A DNA stretch of 26,476 bases from CABYIR01 sp038103905 (GTDB lineage: Bacteria; Pseudomonadota; Alphaproteobacteria; Pelagibacterales; AG-422-B15), in contig JAYNZW010000014.1 in the NCBI GenBank assembly GCA_038103905.1, forward strand, positions 1-26,476. The letters are read 5' to 3'. The position numbers and the translations under genes were made by a program. The notes beneath the pieces are model-generated. The model saw only the letters and a program-made list of their open reading frames with translations, was not told where the DNA came from and searched no databases. Numbering within the stretch: position 1 is the stretch's first letter; each line of letters begins with the position of its first letter. Below are positions 15,320 to 21,999 of the stretch, one piece after another.

Positions 15320-16651
15320 ATGGCCTCAGCCGCTGAAAAACTTGCTGCCAATTTTAACTTTAGTGTATTTAGTCAAGCTACTGAGTTAAAAAAAAGAATA
15401 TGGTTCACTTTAGGAGCATTAATTGTATATAGGTTTGGTACATATGTTCCTCTGCCTGGGATTGATGTTGAACAATTAAAGCTACTAGTTGAAACAAACC
15501 AGAGTGGAATTCTAGGTATGTTTGATGTTTTTGCTGGTGGAGCAATCAGTCGAATGGCAATCTTTGCTCTTGGAATAATGCCATACATATCAGCATCAAT
15601 TATTATTCAGCTAATGACAAGTGTATCTCCGCATTTAGCAAGTCTCAAAAAAGAAGGTACACCCGGTAGACAAAAAATAACTCAATATACTCGATATGGA
15701 ACTGTTATCCTTGCTTTACTGCAAGGTTATGGAATATCTGTTGGTTTAGAGTCTGCAGGAAAAATTGTTACGGACCCAGGTCTCTTTTTTAGATTATCAA
15801 CAACTATTACTCTTACAGGTGGTACTGTATTCTTAATGTGGCTAGGAGAACAGGTGACCAGCAGAGGAATTGGTAATGGTATATCTTTAATAATTTTTTC
15901 TGGAATTGTAGCAGAAATCCCAAGCGCATTAATAAACACTTTAACACTTGGGCGACAAGGTACTATTTCAACTATTACTCTTGTTTTACTTCTTTTATTA
16001 ATTGTAGCGGTAGTAATTTTTATTGTCTTTATGGAAAGAGCTCAAAGAAGATTAATTGTTCAATACCCTAAAAGACAAGTCGGAAATAAAATGTACTCTG
16101 GAGATTCAACTCATTTACCGCTCAAACTTAATACAGCTGGTGTAATACCTGCAATTTTTGCATCCTCAATATTACTATTACCTATTACAATTGCAAATTT
16201 TAATCTATCTGTAGAACAAAGTTGGCTCACAGACATTGCAGCTTATCTTGGAAGAGGTCAACCTGCTTATATGTTGTTGTATGCTTCTGCAATTATTTTC
16301 TTTGCTTTTTTTTACACATCAATTGTTTTCAATCCGACTGAAACAGCTGACAATTTAAAAAGACAAGGTGGATTTATTCCTGGTATACGACCAGGAGAAA
16401 AAACTGCTGAGTATATTGATTTTGTTTTATCTCGTATCACTACAATAGGTGCTGCCTATCTAGCTTTTGTTTGTATACTCCCTGAAATATTAATTTCACA
16501 ATATTCAATACCTTTTTATCTTGGAGGCACATCTCTTCTAATTGTGGTTGTGGTTGGAATGGATACGATTGGACAAGTTCAGAGTCATCTATTTGCATAC
16601 CAATATGAAGCTTTAATAAAAAAATCTAAATTACGCGGCAACAGACGATGA
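15320..16651 (+). CDS. secY: Preprotein translocase channel subunit SecY
   Basis: SecY is the ten-helix inner-membrane channel that, with SecE and SecG, exports unfolded proteins driven by SecA. The first helix region is LKKRIWFTLGALIVYRFGTY, then the plug segment ILGMFDVFAGGAISRMAIFA and GIMPYISASIIIQLMTS. Hydrophobic helices recur through the protein. The cytoplasmic loop PGIRPGEKTAEYID carries R357, the arginine needed for SecA-dependent translocation in E. coli. The length of 443 residues is the same as E. coli. It is 5 bp after rplO and overlaps adk by ATGA. Confidence 0.98.
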   Translation: MASAAEKLAANFNFSVFSQATELKKRIWFTLGALIVYRFGTYVPLPGIDVEQLKLLVETNQSGILGMFDVFAGGAISRMAIFALGIMPYISASIIIQLMTSVSPHLASLKKEGTPGRQKITQYTRYGTVILALLQGYGISVGLESAGKIVTDPGLFFRLSTTITLTGGTVFLMWLGEQVTSRGIGNGISLIIFSGIVAEIPSALINTLTLGRQGTISTITLVLLLLLIVAVVIFIVFMERAQRRLIVQYPKRQVGNKMYSGDSTHLPLKLNTAGVIPAIFASSILLLPITIANFNLSVEQSWLTDIAAYLGRGQPAYMLLYASAIIFFAFFYTSIVFNPTETADNLKRQGGFIPGIRPGEKTAEYIDFVLSRITTIGAAYLAFVCILPEILISQYSIPFYLGGTSLLIVVVVGMDTIGQVQSHLFAYQYEALIKKSKLRGNRR

Positions 16652-17217
16652 ATATAATTCTTTTCGGCCCGCCTGGTGCTGGAAAAGGTACTCAGGCAAA
16701 ATTAGTTTGTAACAAATTTGAATTAGACCATATCTCTACGGGAGATATTTTAAGAAATGAAATTTCTAAAAGCAGTAAGCTCGGACTGGCTGCGAAAGAA
16801 ATCATAGATTCAGGATATTTAGTTTCTGATGAAATTATAATTGATATTATAAAAATTCGTTTATCTGAAAATAAAAAAAATAATACAAATTTTCTTTTGG
16901 ACGGATTTCCAAGATCAATTAATCAGGCTAATTTGCTCTCAAAAATTATGAGCGAATTAGAAATTGATCTTAATGCAGCAATTTTAATTGATGTTGAACA
17001 ACCAGTACTTATTAATCGTATTCTCAATCGTAAAAATACTGAAGGAAGGATTGATGATAGCGAAGAAGTGTTAGCATCACGGTTAAAGGTCTATTATGAT
17101 CAAACTGCACCACTAATACAATTCTACAAAGATCTTAATTTGCTTCAATGGGTTAATGGAGTAGGTGAAATTAATGATATAAATCAACAAATTAACTCAA
17201 TTATGGAGCAACTTTAA
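16648..17217 (+). CDS. adk: Adenylate kinase, short-LID form
   Basis: Adk converts AMP and ATP to two ADP in the cytosol. The P-loop GPPGAGKGTQAK is at 7-18, the AMP-binding TGDILRNEI at 31-39, and DGFPRS at 85-90. The LID is the short, zinc-free type: RNRKNTEGRIDD-like residues around 124-138 instead of the 30-residue lid of E. coli Adk. That explains the 189-residue length and is common in alphaproteobacteria. It overlaps secY by 4 bp (ATGA). The alpha-operon promoter begins 4 bp after its stop, so it ends the upstream transcription unit or is read through. Confidence 0.97.
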   Translation: MNIILFGPPGAGKGTQAKLVCNKFELDHISTGDILRNEISKSSKLGLAAKEIIDSGYLVSDEIIIDIIKIRLSENKKNNTNFLLDGFPRSINQANLLSKIMSELEIDLNAAILIDVEQPVLINRILNRKNTEGRIDDSEEVLASRLKVYYDQTAPLIQFYKDLNLLQWVNGVGEINDINQQINSIMEQL

Positions 17218-17221
17218 ATGC

Positions 17222-17249
17222 TTGACCAATTGTGCAATAATCATATAAT
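17222..17249 (+). promoter_or_regulatory. Sigma70-type promoter of the alpha operon (rpsM)
   Basis: The -35 box TTGACC (17222-17227) and a perfect -10 TATAAT (17244-17249) are 16 bp apart. The expected start is near 17256, giving a leader of only about 30 nt. The bases after the -10, CCGGCCATCTT, are a GC-rich discriminator and initial sequence that closely match the rpsL promoter. It sits in the only sizeable gap (68 bp) between adk and rpsM. This is the best promoter match in the window; activity is inferred. Confidence 0.8.
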
Positions 17250-17285
17250 CCGGCCATCTTTCAAATCAACTTATAGGAATATATT

Positions 17286-17663
17286 GTGGCAAGAATAGCT
17301 GGTGTCAACATACCTTCTCAGAAAAAACTTGGTGTAGCACTCACATATGTTTATGGCATCGGTAGTAAATTTTCAGCAGATGTTTGCAAGCAGGCAAATG
17401 TAGATTGGAACTCAAGAGTTAACGATTTATCTGAAGCAGAAATAAAAAGTATTAGTGATGTTATTTCGTCTTCGTATGTTGTTGAAGGTGATTTAAGGCG
17501 AGAAATATCAGCAAATATTAAAAGGCTAAAAGATCTTGGCACTTATAAAGGAACAAGACATAGGAAGAATCTGCCAGCAAGAGGACAGAGAACTCATACA
17601 AATGCTAGAACTAAAAAGGGTAAAGCGATTGCAATTGCTGGAAAGAAAAAGGTTACTAAGTAA
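17286..17663 (+). CDS. rpsM: 30S ribosomal protein S13
   Basis: S13 forms bridges B1a/B1b between 30S head and 50S and contacts P-site tRNA. The start is GTG at 17286: AGGA at 17275-17278 lies 7 nt upstream and the protein then opens ARIAGVNIPSQKKLGVALTY, as the family does. The helix-two-turn-helix region has YGIGSKFSADVCKQANVD, and the end RGQRTHTNARTKKGK is standard. It is 125 residues (E. coli 118). It is the first gene behind the 17222 promoter and overlaps rpsK by one base (TAATG). Confidence 0.97.
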   Translation: MARIAGVNIPSQKKLGVALTYVYGIGSKFSADVCKQANVDWNSRVNDLSEAEIKSISDVISSSYVVEGDLRREISANIKRLKDLGTYKGTRHRKNLPARGQRTHTNARTKKGKAIAIAGKKKVTK

Positions 17664-18052
17664 TGGCAGATAAAAAAGTTTTAAAAAAGAAAAAACAGAA
17701 AAAAAATATTATTTCTGGCTTAGCATATATCAATGCAACATTTAACAACACAATGGTAACTATTACTGATGAACAAGGTAATAGTATAGCGTGGTCGTCA
17801 GCTGGCGTAAAAGGTTTTAAGGGTTCACGTAAGTCTACCCCATATGCTGCACAAATAGCAGCTGAAGACGCTGGTACAAAGGCAAAAGAGTTCGGGCTAA
17901 AAAATTTACAAGTTTTTGTAAAGGGACCAGGTGGTGGAAGAGAGTCAGCCTTAAGAGCGCTACAAGCTGTAGGGTTTTATATTACATCAATTAAGGATAC
18001 TACACCTATTCCTCACAATGGATGTAGACCTCCGAAAAAAAGAAGAGTTTAA
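17663..18052 (+). CDS. rpsK: 30S ribosomal protein S11
   Basis: S11 is a platform protein that lines the E site. The middle INATFNNTMVTITDEQGN, the WSSAGVKGFKGSRKSTPYAA segment and the end PHNGCRPPKKRRV are diagnostic. The PHNGC asparagine motif is where isoaspartate formation occurs in E. coli S11. It is 129 residues, as in E. coli. It is preceded by a run of lysine codons in a poly-A stretch, and followed by 27 bp with TAGGAAAA before rpoA. Confidence 0.98.
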   Translation: MADKKVLKKKKQKKNIISGLAYINATFNNTMVTITDEQGNSIAWSSAGVKGFKGSRKSTPYAAQIAAEDAGTKAKEFGLKNLQVFVKGPGGGRESALRALQAVGFYITSIKDTTPIPHNGCRPPKKRRV

Positions 18053-18079
18053 TTTTTTTAAATAATAGGAAAATAAATT

Positions 18080-19102
18080 ATGAGTATAATTAACAATTGG
18101 CAGGCACTCATTAAACCGTCAAAATTAAAACTAACTCCAGATGAAGACTCGGGTTTTAAAGCTACATTAACAGCTGAGCCATTAGAACGAGGATTTGGTC
18201 TTACTCTAGGAAATGCACTAAGAAGAGTGTTATTGTCATCATTACAAGGAACGGCAGTTACAGCTATAAAAATTGATAATGTACTTCATGAATTCTCATC
18301 AATTAATGGTGTAAGAGAAGATGTTACTGACATCGTTTTAAATGTTAAGTCGCTAGCATTAAATATGCACTCAGAAGGTGTTAGAAAAATGTCATTGAAT
18401 GTTACTGGTCCAGGAGAAATTACAGCTGGTATGATTAATACTCCATCTGAAATTGATATCATTAATCCTGAGTTAGTGATCTGTAACCTTGATGATAACA
18501 CAGAATTTAATATGGAACTTACTGTTGCAAAGGGTAAAGGGTACGTTGCAGCAGAACACAATAAAGTTGAAGAATCAGCAATTGGCGTAATTCCAATTGA
18601 CTCAATCTTTAGTCCAGTTAAACAAGTTTCGTATAATATTGAGAATACCAGAGAAGGTAAGGTTCTTGATTATGATAAGTTGACGATGACGATTGAAACA
18701 AATGGTTCTGTTACTCCAGAAGACGCACTTGCCTTTGCTGCCCGTATAATACAAGACCAATTACAGTCGTTTATAAACTTTGAAGAGCCTGAAGAAACTG
18801 TTGTTGAACCTGATGCTCTAGAGCCTCAGTTTAATAAAAACCTTTTGAGAAAAGTTGAGGAACTCGAGTTATCTGTTCGATCAATGAACTGCCTTAGAAA
18901 TGATAATATAATCTATATCGGTGATTTAGTTCAAAAAAGTGAGATCGAGATGTTAAGGACTCCTAATTTTGGGCGAAAATCATTAAATGAGATTAAGGAA
19001 GTTTTGGGGGTAATGTCTTTGTACTTAGGAATGGAAGTTCCTAACTGGCCACCAGAAAATATTGAAGAGTTGGCTAGAAAAATTGAGGATCCTTATAACT
19101 AA
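18080..19102 (+). CDS. rpoA: RNA polymerase alpha subunit
   Basis: Alpha dimerises to scaffold beta and beta' and reads UP elements and activators through its C-domain. The N-terminal domain has EPLERGFGLTLGNALRRVLL (33-52). An acidic linker (about 233-248, FEEPEETVVEPDALEP) precedes the C-domain. There R267 and N270 in VRSMNC line up with the DNA-contacting R265 and N268 of E. coli, followed by IGDLVQKSEIEMLRTPNFGR. The 340-residue length is usual for alphaproteobacteria. It lies 27 bp after rpsK and 2 bp before rplQ. Together with rpoC at the start of the window, two core polymerase subunits are encoded here. Confidence 0.98.
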   Translation: MSIINNWQALIKPSKLKLTPDEDSGFKATLTAEPLERGFGLTLGNALRRVLLSSLQGTAVTAIKIDNVLHEFSSINGVREDVTDIVLNVKSLALNMHSEGVRKMSLNVTGPGEITAGMINTPSEIDIINPELVICNLDDNTEFNMELTVAKGKGYVAAEHNKVEESAIGVIPIDSIFSPVKQVSYNIENTREGKVLDYDKLTMTIETNGSVTPEDALAFAARIIQDQLQSFINFEEPEETVVEPDALEPQFNKNLLRKVEELELSVRSMNCLRNDNIIYIGDLVQKSEIEMLRTPNFGRKSLNEIKEVLGVMSLYLGMEVPNWPPENIEELARKIEDPYN

Positions 19103-19104
19103 AA

Positions 19105-19491
19105 ATGAGACACGGAGTTGCTAAAAGAAAATTAAATCGTACTTCTTCGCATAGACTGGCTATGCTTGAAAATATGGCGGTCTCGTTAATTAAAAATGAG
19201 ACAATTAAAACAACTCTTCCGAAGGCTAAAGAACTTAGGCCATTTGTAGAAAAGATCATTACTTTAGGCAAAAAAAATAAAGAGTCCTCAAGAAGCAGTG
19301 CGTATAATACTCTTCAAGATAAAGAGGCTGTTGCAAAAGTTTTTAAAGAGCTTTCAGTACGATATAAGGGTAGAAATGGTGGCTACTGTAGAATTGTAAA
19401 AGCAGGTTTTAGAACTGGCGACAATGCACCAATGGCTTTTATTCAACTTTTAGACCAAGATATTAGTTCAGAAGTAAGTAAATCTAAGTAA
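19105..19491 (+). CDS. rplQ: 50S ribosomal protein L17
   Basis: L17 is a 50S protein near the tunnel exit on the solvent side. MRHGVAKRKLNRTSSHRLAM and LPKAKELRPFVEKIITLGKK are the family's signatures, and the end GDNAPMAFIQLL is typical. It is 128 residues (E. coli 127). It closes the ribosomal block. A hairpin that starts within its stop codon (19487-19516) may help end transcription. Confidence 0.98.
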   Translation: MRHGVAKRKLNRTSSHRLAMLENMAVSLIKNETIKTTLPKAKELRPFVEKIITLGKKNKESSRSSAYNTLQDKEAVAKVFKELSVRYKGRNGGYCRIVKAGFRTGDNAPMAFIQLLDQDISSEVSKSK

Positions 19492-19516
19492 TACTGATCT
19501 GATATTGATCATTACT
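19487..19516 (+). terminator. Inverted repeat after rplQ (weak terminator or processing hairpin)
   Basis: TGATC (19495-19499) pairs with GATCA (19507-19511) around a 7 nt loop, and the stem continues as AGTAA (19487-19491) with TTACT (19512-19516) after a 3 nt bulge. That is ten AT-rich pairs in total. No T-run follows (AGTTT), so it is not a classic intrinsic terminator. It could slow or process the transcript between rplQ and the pseudouridine synthase. Only 30 bp separate the two genes. Confidence 0.35.
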
Positions 19517-19521
19517 AGTTT

Positions 19522-20409
19522 ATGGAAAATGTTCCACATAAAATTTTTATTTCCCCTCAATATGATGATGTAAGGCTTGATAATTTTTTATCGAAGCAAT
19601 TTTCTTTACCTAAAAATTTAATTTATAAAGAAATTAGGAAAGGAAATATCAAAGTAAACAAAAAAAAAGAAAAATATTCTTATAGATTAAAGAATAAAGA
19701 TGAAATTTTTATTTTTGGCAATTATCAGTTTTTAAAAGTTGAACAAAAAACATTACCTAGCCATTATATAAAAAAATTCAAAAAAGCTATAATTTTTAAA
19801 AACGAAAATTATATTGTTTTAAATAAATGGGCTGGAATTTCATCGCAGTCAGGTACAAATATTAATGTAAGTATTGACGATATAGCGTCGCAGATTAGTT
19901 TTGATGATAAAAAACTTCATCTAGTCCACAGACTAGACAAGGATACAAGCGGGTTATTAATTTTAGCACTTGATATCAAAACAAGTCGTTATTTCCTAGA
20001 TTTGTTTTCAAATCAAAAGATAAGAAAAACATACTTTGCCATAGTTCAAAATAAAAAAGAAATCAAAAACAGTGGCACTATAGATAGTCCAATTTTTGAC
20101 AAAGATAAGAAATTAGAGGCACAAACAAATTATAAAGTTGAAAAGAGAATTTCTAATAATTTAAGCTTTATTAAATTAAACCCAAAAACAGGAAGGAAAC
20201 ATCAATTACGGATTCATTGCCTTGAAGAAAACTTTCCGATACTTGGTGATAGAAAATATTATTCTAAAAATATTCAAAATAAGATTAGAGAGAAAAAATT
20301 ATTTTTACATGCAGGAGAGATTGAATTTATTGATAGTGAAAAAAATTTAGTAAAATTTAAAGCGGATCTTCCAGACCATTTTCAAAAGTATTTAAAAAAA
20401 ATTTCATAG
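19522..20409 (+). CDS. rluC: RluC/RluD-family 23S rRNA pseudouridine synthase
   Basis: The protein (295 residues) isomerises uridine to pseudouridine in large-subunit rRNA. An S4-type RNA-binding domain fills about 15-75 (VRLDNFLSKQFSLPKNLIYK, then KGNIKVNKKK). The catalytic domain has HRLDKDTSGLL with catalytic D139, and PKTGRKHQLRIH at 211-222. The order S4 plus RluA-type catalytic domain marks RluC or RluD. Position near rplQ favours RluC, as I recall an rluC some genes downstream of rplQ in other alphaproteobacteria; the exact target uridines cannot be read from sequence. The ATG at 19522 has no good ribosome binding site, but no nearby alternative start preserves the S4 domain. It is strikingly lysine/asparagine-rich compared with the ribosomal genes. 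Confidence 0.85.
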   Translation: MENVPHKIFISPQYDDVRLDNFLSKQFSLPKNLIYKEIRKGNIKVNKKKEKYSYRLKNKDEIFIFGNYQFLKVEQKTLPSHYIKKFKKAIIFKNENYIVLNKWAGISSQSGTNINVSIDDIASQISFDDKKLHLVHRLDKDTSGLLILALDIKTSRYFLDLFSNQKIRKTYFAIVQNKKEIKNSGTIDSPIFDKDKKLEAQTNYKVEKRISNNLSFIKLNPKTGRKHQLRIHCLEENFPILGDRKYYSKNIQNKIREKKLFLHAGEIEFIDSEKNLVKFKADLPDHFQKYLKKIS

Positions 20410-20440
20410 TATATTAATCTTTTTTTGTTATTATAAAGCT

Positions 20441-21997
20441 ATGTCAAATATTATTGAGCAATTAGAGAAAAAGAGGCAAGAAGCCAGAGAAGGTGGCGGT
20501 AAGAAACGTGTTGATGCTCAACATGCAAGGGGAAAGTTAACAGCAAGAGAGAGAATAAATACCCTTTTGGATGATAATTCATTTGAAGAGTATGATATGT
20601 ATGTCGAACACAGAACTAACGACTTTGGAATGGATAAAAAAAAGTTTGCTGGCGATAGTGTTGTTACTGGTAGTGGAAAGATTAATGGAAAGCTAGTTTA
20701 CGTTTTTAGTCAGTATTTCACAGTCTTTGGAGGATCTNNNNNNNNNNTTTTTTGTTCATATCTTACACACCCCACTTAAAAAAAATTCTTTATTTTATTG
20801 TCTTGGCAATTAATTGTTGGTCCCAAATTAATTCAAAAACACGACTCTGGTGGTGCTAGAATACAAGAAGGTGTCGCGTCCCTTGCAGGCTATGGAGATG
20901 TATTTCAAAAAAATGTTTTAGCATCAGGTGTTGTTCCTCAAATCTCTGTAATTATGGGGCCTTGTGCTGGAGGCGCAGTGTATTCACCAGCTATGACAGA
21001 TTTTATTTTTATGGTGAAAGATACTTCATTCATGTTTGTAACTGGTCCCGATGTAGTTAAAACAGTAACGCAAGAAAATGTTACCCAAGAAGAGTTAGGT
21101 GGCGCAAAAACTCATACATCAAAATCCTCTGTTGCAGACGCAGCATTTGCTAATGATATTGAAACGTTATTTGAAGTGAAAAGACTTGTTGACTTGTTGC
21201 CATCAAATAATAGAGAAAAATCAATTAAGAAAAAGACAGAATATCAAGACTTGAGTCCTGATTATTCACTGGACACATTAATTCCTGATAACCCCAACAA
21301 ACCATATGATATGTTGGAATTAATTACTAAAGTTGTCGATAATAGAGATTTTTTTCAAGTTCAAGAAAATTTTGCTAAAAATATGATTGTAGGATTTGGA
21401 AGAATAGAAGGAAGAACAGTTGGTTTCGTAGCAAATCAACCATTAGTGCTTGCTGGATGTCTTGACATAGACGCAAGTAAAAAAGCCGCGAGATTTGTTA
21501 GATTTTGTGATTGCTTCAATATTCCTTTAGTTACATTTGTTGATGTGCCTGGGTTCTTGCCTGGAGTTTCACAGGAACATAATGGAATTATAAAGAATGG
21601 TGCAAAGTTATTATATGCGTACGCAGAGGCAACAGTTCCTAAAATTACAATTATTACTAGAAAAGCTTATGGAGGAGCATATGTAGTTATGGCTTCTAAG
21701 CACTTGAGAGGAGACATTAATTATGCTTGGCCTACTGCAGAGATTGCTGTAATGGGGGCAAAAGGCGCTGTTGAAATCTTATATAGAAATCAAATTAAAA
21801 ATGAGAAAGATGCAGAAGTTAAGACAGATGAGTATACTAAACAATTTGCAAATCCTTTTATTGCTTCAAGTAGAGGTTTTATTGATGATGTTATTAAGCC
21901 TCAAAATACAAGAAGAAGAATTGCAACTGCTTTAGATAATTTAGAGAATAAAGAACTTTCGTCTCCTTATAAAAAGCACGATAATATTCCACTATAG
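20441..21997 (+). CDS. pccB: Propionyl-CoA carboxylase beta subunit (carboxyltransferase), split by a scaffold gap
   Basis: PccB moves the carboxyl group from biotin to propionyl-CoA, giving methylmalonyl-CoA; some homologues also accept acetyl-CoA. The 5' part (20441-20737) encodes residues 1-99, with GGGKKRVDAQHARGKLTARE and a normal run up to VFSQYFTVFGGS. Ten N follow, then a stretch that does not translate as PccB in one frame (stop TAA at 20777-20779). From DSGGARIQEGV (20843) on, the protein is again canonical: GPCAGGAVYSPAMTD (oxyanion hole), RFCDCFNIPLVTFVDVPGFL, ITRKAYGGAYVVMASKHLRG and the end KKHDNIPL. I read it as one intact gene of about 510 residues damaged by a poor contig end, not as a pseudogene. 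It is 2 bp from pccA, its partner subunit. Confidence 0.88.
20738..20842. other. Scaffold gap (10 N, 20738-20747) and low-quality contig end in pccB
   Basis: Ten N are followed by 95 bases (20748-20842) between the conserved GGS and DSGG codons, where the family has about 81. The 95 bases resemble, with many small insertions, deletions and substitutions, codons for the expected LSETHAEKICKIMD-type segment. For example, TTGGCAATTAATTGTTGGTC fits LAINVGA with one extra base and one missing base. The first ten or so may repeat the VFGGS codons already present left of the gap. This pattern fits an uncorrected read end. Confidence 0.75.
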
Positions 21998-21999
21998 TT

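Noticed and set aside
16652..17285. Loss of rpmJ (L36) between secY and rpsM as an oddity
   Set aside because: Alphaproteobacteria commonly keep rpmJ elsewhere and have adk here, so its absence is normal.
20410..20440. A promoter for pccB (TATATT at 20410 or TATTAT at 20429)
   Set aside because: No -35 lies at a usable spacing, and the second would make the transcript start at the ATG. AT-rich spacers give such matches by chance.
20441..20779. pccB as a pseudogene with a genuine frameshift or premature stop
   Set aside because: The damage is confined to bases next to a run of N and resembles an error-rich copy of the expected codons; both flanks are perfectly conserved.
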